This document shows positions 45,364-57,125 of a stretch of 64,000 bases of DNA, one piece after another. The notes under the pieces were generated by a model. It searched no databases and was not told where the DNA came from. It worked only from the letters and a program-made list of their open reading frames with translations. Source of the stretch: Blasia pusilla (lineage: Eukaryota > Marchantiophyta > Marchantiopsida > Blasiales); NCBI GenBank assembly GCA_050084515.1, contig CM114272.1:52328001-52392000 (forward strand), in the 5' to 3' direction. How positions within the stretch are numbered: the stretch's first letter is position 1; each line of letters opens with the position of its first letter. The translations under genes and the position numbers were made by a program.

Positions 45364-48300
45364 ATGGCGCCTACACCACATCCGCTGGCGGGGAAATCTG
45401 GACTGGGTCCTCCGCTTGCACCTGCCAATTGGAAGTGGAGAGCTGGGAATCGGCTTACTGATATGTACTTCTACTCACCGTCTGGAAAGCAAATTCGTTC
45501 CCGGACAGAACTGGCTACGTTCCTTGCTACCATGAACGATCCTCCACCAGCAGAAGAGTTCTGCTGGAGAGTGACCGAGGAAGGTGAGGGCTGCATTAGT
45601 TCATTTTTTGGTCTTGAACTTGGGTCCTGCCATGTGTGTCCGTCTCTTGTTGAGGTGTCTGCTTACCTGATATGTCGGGTGTCATTATCTTCGTCCTGCG
45701 AAGTGTTAAAGAACAATCATGTGCAATTGGCGGAACCTGCCCCGAAGAAACCTTCAGGGTCCAAGAATCCGTCCAAAAAGCGGAAGGCTAGTGTTTCAGA
45801 TGCCGAGGAAATTGGAAGAAAGAAGAGTAAAACCGATTCTCATTTGATATCTAAGGTAGTATTATATCCATCCATCCGTTTTATGCTCGTTCCCAATAGA
45901 ATGCTCAGAAGTTCATTTTTATTGCAGTGTTGACATGGTCGGGCCGCCAATAGTAGCATTAGTTGTGTTCAGTGGCATTCGTTTCATGGTCTTATTACTA
46001 ATAGTCGTCATCACCCGTACTTGTGTAGGCTTCGACCTCTGCAGTGCAGACCAAATCAGAGGAACCATTTCCAGCTAGACCCCCGAAAATGAGGGGCTAT
46101 TTTGCGTCAACATTGTCCCGACCTCGAGGTGTTAAGGTTAAGGCAAAGAAGGACCTAAACGGGAGAGGCGGGGCACCACGCACTTTCCGGAATATTCTAT
46201 CTGTCAAATCCAGTTTCAAGTGGCTGTATGATTCTAAGACGCTTGAAACGTTCCTGGAAGAAGCGGCAAGATTGAATGAGAAAAGTGTGACTGAGGTCAG
46301 CGAGATGAGGAAGGTATTGCTGGAGAGAAATCTGGACATGAGCAATATCACCAAGTATCCCAATTCTGTATTACGTGTCTTTGTGCAGTTGCTACGAAAC
46401 AAGGAAGCTCCCACTAATTTGGGTAAGGTTGAATTAGCAGACTTGTGTGTGAACTGGAGATGCAAGAAAAGGCACTACTGGTGCTTGTTAGAGACTAGTA
46501 GGCTTTCTCCTAAGAGACCTCTGAAGGTTGAAGAATTCAGCAAGCTTGAAAGATCAGAGCAGAGAACACAGAGCTCTAGTTTTGTGCTCGCAGCTGACGT
46601 GCAGAATGCTGAGAGTATGCAAATCGGGGTGGAATGTTCTGTTGAACCAGAGATCAATTCTCAAAAATCTGAGCCGGAGGCGTCCGGTGAAAGTACAAGG
46701 AATGTTGACAATTCTTTAAATAGAGAGGAAGAGGATAAGTTAAAAGAACCTTCTGTAATGTTGAATGATGGACCTCAAGCTGAAGTTTCACATTTTCAAG
46801 CAGCAGAAGCTGCTGCAATGTCACCGCAGAGACGAATGTTGGCTGGGGCAGAAGAAACAACAATTTCACACTCCTCTGAGGATTTATACACAAGAGATTT
46901 CGGTGATATAGCGAAGATAGGAAAGGAGGCCGAGACAGAGGGGCCTAGGAGAGATATCGTTGCGAAAAGTATACCAGGGAAGGACAAATGTGATCTTACA
47001 GATCCTGCTGAAGGAGATGTTCCCACAAATTCTGAACTTGATGTCCCCAAGTCTGTCTTGCATCAAGAGTGGAAAACGGTGTCACCCGAAGATAATTTAA
47101 AGCCAGAAGTAAAAGGTGAAGTGAGTTGTAGACAGCATGACGAAAAGATGTTGGAAAATGTTGAGTGTACATTGGAAGGATTTAGGTCAGAGGAAAATAG
47201 TGGATCTCAAACAACGAAAGGCCTGATCCAGTTTTCTGAAGGTGAAGGTGTCATTTCAATGATGCCGGAGACCAGTGTACTGCCAGGACAACTCGACTTG
47301 AATGTAAGAGATGGAGAGGTAGGTGCTGTAATGGAAGGAACTTGGGGTGAGTCAGAGTCAGTATCCAAGCTACAAGAGAAAGACCAGGAGTGTTGGTCAC
47401 ATGAACGAAGTGTTATCACTGGAGATTCTGGTGGAAGTAGGTTTGATGCAGTCATGAGTGAAGCTGGTAATGAAGGTGCACCAGGCTCAAAAGTTCTGTC
47501 TACAAGTGTGAATAATGGAGGTGAACTTATGGTTACTGATGCTACCACAGACATTAATGAAGCTGTCAAAATTATAGCTGATGGAGAGACTGAAGTACTA
47601 TCAGCAAAACTAGATGCAAAATCTAATGAAGGGATGACTGCCTGTGAGACCATGTTTGCAGTGGAAATTGAGGATGAAGGAGTGGTGGTCATCTCGCGGA
47701 GCACAGTAATGTCAGGTGGAGTGGGTGCTCAACGGGGCATGCACACGGATAAACAAATATTGAAGACTTGTTCATTCTCTCAAAATGAAGGTTATGAGAC
47801 CAGAGGTCAACATATTGGTAGTGACACAAACTTGGAGGGATTGACCGACCAGAGGGTGAAAGACATCATGGGTGAAAGAACAGAGGAACCTGCAGGACAG
47901 GAAAATTATGAAGGAAGATTTGCTTCAGCTCAGTCTTGTCACAGTGGTGTCAGAGAGAGCTCAATTTGTTGGTGTAAAATTTGTGACCAAGACCTCTCTT
48001 TTTGCAGAGGATGTATGTGTAGCATTTGTAGAAAGTCTCTGCAACCTCAAGAAGAGTGGTTGGTGGTTAAGTGTACATGTAAACACGTGTGCCATATTGA
48101 GTGTGTATGGGCAGCAAAAGGTGACAGTATTGTGAAGGACCTAGCTATTGATGGGGACCTGTCCTGTCCAAGCTGTTCACGAAAAGTGAATCTTTTGCCA
48201 TTCTTTCAAAAGAAAGTTGAGCATTTGCTATCTGTGAGTAAGGATTCCAACATGAACATACAAGCTTTGGAAAAGCTTTTACGCGAAGCCGCAGACTTGT

Positions 48301-49178
48301 TGAAAGGGACTGAAAATGGAAAATACCGAATTTTGTGTGGGCTTGTGGCTGAGTCTCATGAACTCCTTAGCAAATGCTCAGTATTTCCTCAAGTGCAACT
48401 TCTTCTAAAAAAGATTCAAGATGAGCTGATTGCAACACTACATTCAGGTATCTTCTATCGTCTGAAACTCCAGGATAGTTGCTTTTAGTAGGAAAGCATA
48501 CATTCCTAAGTCTCACATCTGTACTGCAGTGTACAAATGTGTCTTGGATAGACCCAAGACACTTTGGGCCAAAGTAAGGTTTCTTGTGAGATTTCATCTT
48601 GAATTTATCAGTAAGTTTATGTCAGCATCAGTGTAAGATCTCTCCGCCCTAAACCTCTGGGTGTCTTCCTCCCTGTTTTGGTGTGGGCTGGTGCAGGTGA
48701 TGAGCAGATTTCTGGGGACTCCAGTGATCCATCAGCCCAGGGTAGGGATTGGGTGATAAAACAGAAGCTAAGTGAAGAGGCCTTGCAGGCCTTGAGCAGA
48801 GAGCGTCTTGAGATGGAGCAATTTCTCACAAAGTTTAGTAGAGCATACCAAGGTGTTCTAGATCAAATAGAAGATTCAGGGACTACCCATGCATCTTTAC
48901 CGGTTCTGAAGGAACAAGTGAGGAGCTTAAACGACAAGTTCAATCCTGTTGTTAGTATAGAGCAGATTGAGAATCAACGATGCAAAGTTGATAGCGAGAT
49001 GCAGAAACTATGGGAGTTACAGAGATCCCCTATTGGTGAAGCGAACAGCTTGACTTTGAATGAAGTTGATTCTTGTACCTCCACTTGGCTGGAGAGACTC
49101 AAGCTACAACGAACAGCAGTAGATTTGATGAATACTGAGCTTCTTCGGCTTGAAAGTCTGTATAATCAAGTCTGTTGA
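45364..49178 (+). CDS. Methyl-CpG-binding-domain protein with VEL/Oberon-like PHD region (four exons)
   Basis: Predicted exons are 45364-45583, 45704-45855, 46029-48447 and 48697-49178. The introns are 120, 173 and 249 bases, all GT-AG, with phases 1, 0 and 1 that keep one frame. The product is about 1090 residues. Residues 17-72 form a plant MBD (PANWKWRAGNRLTDMYFYSP, RSRTELATFL, FCWRV). A basic stretch near 90-115 (NPSKKRKA, RKKSK) is a likely nuclear signal. Residues 125-300 include a helical segment that I do not recognise, and 300-750 are acidic and low in complexity. Residues 771-840 hold a zinc-finger cluster (CWCKIC, FCRGCMCSIC, CTCKHVCHIEC, CPSC), followed by a helical segment (LPFFQKKVEHLL, LREAADLLKGTE) like that after the PHD in VIN3/VEL and Oberon proteins. 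A C-terminal coiled coil runs to residue 1090. No FNIII domain was seen. It probably acts in the nucleus as a reader linking methylated DNA or chromatin to silencing complexes; the partner is inference. Confidence 0.85.
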
Positions 49179-52100
49179 AACGTGGAGGTTACCTCATCTA
49201 CTCAGAAGCAGAGCCGACCCACTAGAATGTAATTGGGCATCGCTTCTGTACTCCTTTGGCTGCAATGGAACTCCACTAGTAGATATTTTATAGTTGAAAT
49301 ATGATCAATGCACAGGTGTTATTCAAGCCTCACTACATCAGGAAAGCACCAATCGGCTCTTTCAGATCAGCACTTGGAATTCAGTTCAGGTACACCCTTT
49401 CCTATGGAGTACACATCTACCAACGTACAGGAAAGGCGGAGTATTTAGTTCAGTGATCTACCCAGATTCACTATACTGGACTTCACTAGATCTAGATCTG
49501 TTCATATTTGTAACCTCAGTTTAATCTGTATCTGATGTGGATTTGCTTGTCAAACTCTGAAGGATATTTCTTGTGAAAGCTAAGGTTAGAGAAAAAGTTG
49601 CGAGTAGAGGCATCCTTAGCTGTTGAAGAATGACTAACTTTTAGTAATTTGCTATTTATCATGTCTTCCTCGTAAGATTTAGAGGGAATGTCAGAAACTG
49701 TCTTTTTGTGGTCGATGAGGTATTGTTTTGATTAATTGCGCAGCTGCAATTGGTTTCTGTTTGGGTCCAGAACTGAAAACAATCTCTCGCACGAGTTTTT
49801 TAGCACTTAGCTTTGGCCCGCTTTGCCCTTTGTAACCTAGGAAGACAGTCTGTCCACCCTCGTCGAGTAGCCAAGAAATGGGAGAAGATTGCAGGCCCTT
49901 CGGTAAGTCCATGACTTCAAGTTTCCATAGAAATCATGCCATCTTCAAATCGCAAGGGAAAGCTTAGCAAAGATCAGGCCTTTTTGCTATTCCAACTTTT
50001 TGTGTTCCCTAGTGCCATAAGAGACATTAGGGCAGTCTCTTGGATAGTCCTTAAGTCTCTTTTGTGTATTTGTATTTTCTGAAAATGTTCTTGTATATTT
50101 ATATCATACAATTATTTGAGTTGGCATCTGATTTTTTGACACTTGTTGAAAGGTTTCACATCATGGGAGTTTTTATTTGCTGTTATTTTTGGAAATATGC
50201 CTTTTGAATTTTTCAAATTAGATTTTTGATGCTGGAAATATCCCATCAAAAGCATCGAATTTGGAAATTTGAGTTCATTCAAGTTGGAAAGAGAATAATA
50301 AGAGGGCAAGTTTATACTATACAATCAAATTTTTTTATCTCTTTTCTTCATGTTTTTTAATTTCTGCTTTCAATTTTTATAATTTTACAGTTATTGGGTT
50401 TCTCATTGCTTTTCTTCTCTATGTTAACCCAATACTAATGCAATTATTTTTATTATTGGAGAATGCTCTTGTTTTCCAAACTTCTTTCTCCTGGACACTT
50501 AGGAACTGCTCTCTTAGCCAATAGGATCGCAAGATCATTCAGCCAATAAGATTCTAAATTGATATGCAAGGTCAATGAAGGGTTTTTGGGGTTAGTTTAA
50601 TCCTTAGTCATTACATGTTATTAATTAAAATTTAATTATATGTTCTGGTATAATTAGAGAATGTTAAAAACCTTGAATCTTACAAAATTTAGTTTAATGT
50701 GGTCCAATTATGTATTGCTTCCATGTTTTTGGGATCATAATTATTTAAAATTTGAAATCGAGATCCTTTCATAGATGCTCTATATGCAATGTGCTGCAAA
50801 TGTTACTTTTTGATGAAATAGTTTTCCTATAATTTACAAGGTAATATCAGCGCTAATATCTGGAGCTTCAAAATTTGACATGGGCTTTGCCCTAGGCTCC
50901 ACCTCCCATTCCCCCTTCATTCGTGGCTAGTGAGCAAAATTTGCACTTGCAAGCCTTGCAGGAGTAAGAATACACTCTCTGCTCCTTCCAACCTTGTGCC
51001 TTCTGCTTTGAACCATGAATTGTGCACATAAAATTGATTTAGGCATAGTTGGGGTCAAATCTCCATTGTCAGTGGGATTTATTCTAAATCTTGTTCAATG
51101 CTCTTGGTCGTCATCTAATTTCAACAGTGGGAATTCATCCAAAACCTGTATCCACCTCAATCTCAAATGTCGTAAACCTGAATCGGTCCGATCAGGCCAC
51201 CTGCGAATATGAAGAACTTGTCGAGTCCTTGGATGTAAGCAAGTGCATATTTAGATACCTTAAAATTGAATGAAAGATAACTTTTTTAAGGCTATCATTA
51301 ACTTATCTTACCCTAGACCACGCCACACCTCTTCCCTACAAGATTCACGATTCATTCGTAAGTGATGTGGATATACACCATACTATATAGTTCGTATATG
51401 GAAGAATTCAATTGTTTGAATTGTCACTTTTTACAATACATATACTTTCAGACGTGTTGACAATTGAGCTAATTATTCCAAATTGAATTAAAGTCACCAA
51501 ACAGGATCAATGTCAACTTGAGATCTTAAGATAATATGGAAAGATTCAATACTCTCAACAAATGGACGGTTTCATTTAAATAAATGAAAATCTTTCAATC
51601 AGCTCATGTTAAGGAGGATTTGTGACGTATAAGGATGTTTATCTTAGGTTGTTAAACTCCATCAAATGGAAAAAGAGTTGTAAGAATTTCTTCAAAGGCT
51701 TTGAAGATGCAATATGTTTTTTCCACTAATGTCATGTGGCATTTGAAACCTAATCCTAGTATATTATGACCATAATTTTTATGTATAGAAGGGAAATTTG
51801 GTTTTTCATCTCTTAATAATATTTACTTTCTAATAACAAATTGATGATGCTCCTCTTATCTCACCCCCCACCCCACAATGCATCCACATGCCCAATAGGG
51901 CCTAAGAGCAAGATGTGTCCTACAAGTGTTGGCAAATTTTATGAATTAATTAATGATTTTAATGTATCATCATTTTCTTTGGACTTTGATTCATTTTACT
52001 ATTACTAGACTTCATCTTAATTATGTTAATTCAGCAAACGTATTGTCTTCATGCAAACTCTTCCTAAACCCCATTGGAAGAAGTGAGAAATTTTTTTAGG

Positions 52101-53880
52101 AGAATTTTTTGGAAAAAGAGAAATTCAATGCATGATTATGGTGGGAAATACGGATTTTGTCCATATGCAACCCTCGTAGGCCCACAGAGGGCGGGCCTAC
52201 CGCAGGCCGAAGCCGGCCATATAGACTCAATGCGGGCCTTCGCAGTCTAGGGTTGCTAGACTAGATGCAACATTCGTTGCTAGACTAGGTGCGGCTGGCC
52301 GAGTGCGGGCTTACATTGCGGGCAAGGGGGGCAAGGGAGCTTAGGCCCGCACGTAAATATCTATTCCTAAGATAAACATAAGTCCGTAGATATGGAATTT
52401 GTTCATATGTAACCTTGTGAAGTAGGCATGTTATATCATTTCCCATATCAATTTGCATGAGAGTTTATATTTGCACTCATCTTTAGATCCCATTTGTTCT
52501 ATTTTAGAGGCTTTCCATAAGATTACCCATAAACAGTCTTGTTGGCATAAACAATTCGATTGAATTAGTTAATGCATATTAAGAGGAAACAAAGACATAC
52601 CATGTGTTTGTCCATATATCTATGTTACCACAGTTACATCATGTAATCTTATTCCATCCACATGATGAAATGAAGAACTAAAGGAACATCTTCATTATAA
52701 GAAAAAATTCCCATATATTATTGAACCATTCTTATAATTGGACATTTGACTTAATTCTAACTATAAATGAAAAAATATCTTCCTTAGGTTTATCTACCCA
52801 TTCTTTTTTCTTTTGATCCAAGAAAAGAAATGAATGGAAAAAAAAAGAGGATATTTTTGGGCACCCTTTGTAAAATATTATCATTCTAATGTACTCCTTC
52901 ACTTGAGATTATTAAAAATAATCTCAAGTTCTCTCTTAGTTCTTATAACTTATTAGAAAAATACTTATTATGGATATTATGACTCACACATGAATCATTT
53001 TGTAGAATCGGTTGGAAACCAATCATCTTATCATCCTCTAACCATTAGTGTTGTTTTGGATTTCTTTCAAGGGGTTTGTCATGTAGCTTGTTTAATTGTT
53101 CATATTTTTATTTTCTTTTGTCCTAATTTTATTTTTCATGGTTTCAAATTATCTTTATAATACAACCATTTTTTTTTTTTGCATTCCTCTTTCCAATCCT
53201 ACTATCCTTGTCCTATTCCTAGCTTTTCTTATACTTAGAAAATAACTAGTGCATACATAACATATTAGGGAGGCCTCCTCCTCCCTAATATCCCACGCTT
53301 GACCCATAACCCACTTGGCGAAATTTAAGAAATTTTGATCCGATTGGTGTAAATCCGAATAAAATATGACCCGAAAAATGATGTTTTCTTTGTAAAAATT
53401 GGAAAAAACTGGCAAACATTTGGAAATTTCTAATGAGACTTACTCGAGTGTAAAAAAATGGCCTACTCAGAAAATCTTGGTGCCTCCGGGCAGGATGGTC
53501 CATGTAAAGGCCTCATAATCTATATTATTATAGGAGAGTGTCTTTTTGATTTGCAAATACATCTACGTCTGAAACATGACAACCGGGTAGCAAGAAAATG
53601 TTGCACATGTTGTGGACAGCAAGAAAAATATTTGAATTTATATGGAGCATCATTAATCCCTTCACAAGCTATTCACTAGCGAAAACTCTTCAAACAAGGT
53701 TTTATTATTTTCTTCTCACCTTCTAATAATATGTATCATTGTGTTGGATCATGGACTATTCCAAAAAACTATTTTTAAAAAGCATGACGTGTACTCTCCC
53801 CTTAATTTAACTCCCTCCTAAGTTAACACCTGTAAACACCACATAAGTCCTCCGGGGACAACAGCCAGGGTAGTTTATTT
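49179..53880. other. 3' flank and AT-rich intergenic DNA
   Basis: The first few hundred bases are probably 3' untranslated sequence of the MBD gene. The remainder is AT-rich (notably 50050-50900 and 51400-53450) without a credible gene. A GC-rich patch at 52170-52345 carries repeated cgggcc, ggcctac and ttgctagacta text (the last twice, about 35 bases apart), which suggests a small repeat insertion. Confidence 0.45.
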
Positions 53881-56800
53881 ATGTCAACCCTCCCGTTGTT
53901 TCCATTCCTTTCTTGCGTGCTTTTTCTCTTTCTCTTAAAAGGAGACTACCAAACATATGATTGTCGGGCCCGCTCCGCCGTCCAGACTCCACAGGGCCAA
54001 AGTGGGGGCAGTAGTACTGAGGCGGTGGTTTGCGTGACTCTTGCAGCCGAAGAAGCAGATTCCTGTTGAATTTCGTTTCCTCCTCATGAGCTTCGAAAGG
54101 GCGTAGAATCATTTTTGCGAGGTGCGGAGCTTTTCTACTTTCGCAAATGTGTGGGGTCTTTTACGGCGGCCGAAGGTGGTTTTCTCCGTGGAGCTTCTTG
54201 TCAGTTCGTACGTGGCGAGAGTTTGTCATATGAGCTTTCCGCGGTGCAAGCTCTACGCGTGGGTTCTGATTCGCTGAGGGAGGCGTTTTTCTCTGTGCGC
54301 CTAAAGCTTCCTCCGGTGTGCCGAAATCCGTCCGCATAGGGCTGCAAGAACCTGTGGAATGATTGTTCGTGAAGTAGTCAGAGTTGCGCATCATCCGTCC
54401 ACTTCGAAGACTGAAAGTTTAGCTCTGTGGTCGGGGTAAGTGTCCGTGGAAGCCTAGGATCAGGAGGAGAGAAGACTCCCGGTTTTGAGAATACAATAAT
54501 CAAATGTGACCTCAAGCTGCAGGTCATGGAAACTTGGCTCCCACGTCTCCAGTTCTAGGGAAGTTGTAACGCGATTCTCGTGAGTTTCGTCATCCGAAGG
54601 CAGAGGTGGGATGGTTTTCTTGTTTCCTTCCTGAGAAGGAGTCAGTCAGTGAAGTGAATCCGACCTCGGTAGCTTTGACGCTTGCCATACGGGCGGGGCG
54701 GGGCGGGGTGGGGTAGGAGTTTCTCCTGAAGTAACTATCAGTGCGTCGTGGAGCAGCACTCGAGGTCGTCCGTCGCGTGAAGATGAGGGATATTCAGACA
54801 TGTTTTCGGAGAGATGCGTGAGATGCGATCGCAGGTCCACCGCGCTGCTGTTTGACCAGTGAGAACCTAATCGTGTTACGGTAACGGTAGCATGTATCCA
54901 GCGGGGGCTCTCATGGAACAGAGAGCGCATCCGTTTACTGGGACATGAAAGACGGTGTCTCCTGACTGCGTTTGTTGCACTCTAAACAGTGAGCTTTTGA
55001 CTGCATATTTTTGTTGCAGTCTGAACAGTCGAGCAAACGCTTGGGAGCCGGTGACGGGTGACTCCAGAAATGGAACAAGTAGTGTTTCCATGTGAGCCTC
55101 AAACCATATCCTGATCCAGCCACATCGAACTTCAACTTGAAAGAAGTTGCGGAGCGAATTGTGCTTGTAAAGAGTCCCAAATTCCTTGCAACAGTTTGGG
55201 CATGTAGGGCACGTTTTGTCGTGTAGAAGGCGTCGAATCTACGTGCGGACACGGACGTTGCTGGGGAAAGCGACCTGGCCGATACTGTACACACGGAAAT
55301 CCTTCAGGAGTTGAGTAACTTGAGTCCGAATAAAAGAACGTGCAACTCTCTGTGTGTCCAGAATTGCCAGGAAAGGTGGGTATGCAGGGGAGAACGTGGA
55401 TTCGCAGCTGCAGGACAACAGTTCCGGCATTGCTGACCCTGAGCGGCTTGTAATACACAGCGGCGACGGCAGTTCGCCATGGATACGGTTTTCTCGTGAG
55501 CATGCTTGGCATATATCATGCTTTTCAGGTTAGTACACCTCCATTCCGGTGGTGGCCCCGACACAAATCTCGGGATTTTCTCCAGCTGTGGAACCTCGAC
55601 TTCTTTTGAGACTTGCGCTGAATCATAGGATCCGAGCATCGCCAGTATCGATCATCGAATCTCATGCACACGACTGCGTATTTGTTCGCGACTTTGTCTG
55701 TAGTATGACTACATTTATTGAATCCCCATGGGTCGACAAGCGCAATAGTCTTGCCTTCTCCCTCGCCATGTGCATGTGGATCTTCTGTCTACGAAGGAAC
55801 ACAACGAATCTGATTCTCCAGGATTTCTAAAAATAGTTGAAGGCCGCGGACTTCTTTCGCCTCTAGCTCATCCTGTATTTAGGCTCATGTGACCCTCGGC
55901 CGGAACATGACACACGCGAGAGGGAAAGTGAGGAACTTGCAGCCAGAGAAATATACCTCATCTAACTTTCTCAAATACACTCATCATTGATTACCTACTG
56001 CATACAAAACGCCGCGTTCTTTGTCTCCGGGACAAAAAACCGCAGTTCATAAACACGACAAACGGTGACCGAGTGACATCCACATTGCGGCTCACCTTGC
56101 ACCTCTCGTTTCTGTCCCTAGCACATTTATTAAAAGCATGAATAAATGACTGGATCCCATGAGGCCATCGGTTGGAGAAGTGAATGCTCATGTGTACGAT
56201 GGACAACGAGGACACCAGAAAAAGAGACAATGGACGGAATTGACCACGCAGGCAAGGAATCTGCATCATTTACAAGTGGGAAAAGGAAGAATTACAAATC
56301 TACGCCAGTGCGCAGTTTCTTAAATGAACCTACTTCAAGTGATTCTAATACGTGACACCCCACAACCGGCCTCCAGTGGGTTCTTGATACGTGGGTTTGT
56401 TGGTGAATCTGTTGCAAAGAGGACGCGTAAAGAGTGTGAGAAACCTTACAGCTGCGCATCCAACGACACTCACACGGTAGAGGTGCAAAAGCGACCGATT
56501 CCCTCTGGCAAGTATTTTGAGCTCTGACATCAGTGATCAACCAGACGGACTATGCCATTTACCCCGTTAACTTTGACCGGCACCGTAGACACTCACGCAC
56601 CCAATCACGAGATGTCATAAAGACATATTTAACATCGAGGCTTTACTTCTTCGATAATACAAGTTTAGTTTCTCTCAAAGGCTGGGCCATAAAAGTAGCC
56701 CCCTATCTCGCGGTCGGGCTCCTCCAAGTTTTGCGGAAACTAATCAGAAATGAGGGAGGGATAGCTAATAACATTTGGACAGGGCCACAAATTGAGGTTA

Positions 56801-57100
56801 ATGTTTCCGGCATTGCGAGACAGAGTAACTCAGGAAACCCTCACTCCACCGAGTAAAGACACAAGAATTGCTGTCAGTAATCGGAGAAGAGCCCCTTCAG
56901 AAAGATTGACTGTTACCCCCTTTGATCCGGGAAACTCCACTTCACTTATCACCGTGGCTGATGAAAGTCGTGAAATATCCGCTCCGTATAGAAAGCTCAA
57001 ACGATCCGCAATGCAAAAATACAAGGTCAGAATCTGAAAACTGCTGCTGATGCGAGTGGCACAACTTGTCTTGGCTTTCAGTCCAACCCTTCTTCCCCTA
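53881..57100. other. Mixed-composition intergenic DNA, no supported gene
   Basis: Open frames such as 54115-54339, 55132-55512, 55304-55639 and 56533-56856 have no recognisable domain and no splice-linked partner. GC content is higher than in 50000-53800. Part could be untranslated RNA of neighbouring genes, but nothing shows this. The stretch just below 57126 would include the 3' untranslated region of the GT34 gene. Confidence 0.4.
54691..54713 (+). other. G-quadruplex-capable G-rich tract
   Basis: Five runs of three to four G separated by single C or T bases (GGGC, GGGGC, GGGGC, GGGGT, GGGG) satisfy the usual G4 pattern with one-base loops. It lies in intergenic sequence between the MBD gene and the GT34 gene. 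Whether it is regulatory is unknown. Confidence 0.85.
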
Positions 57101-57125
57101 GAAGGCTGCTCTGGCGCGCGAACTG

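Noticed and set aside
52170-52345. Possible gene or rRNA-like GC-rich patch
   Set aside because: It is short and made of repeated cgggcc/ggcctac text. No coding frame or conserved RNA signature was recognised.
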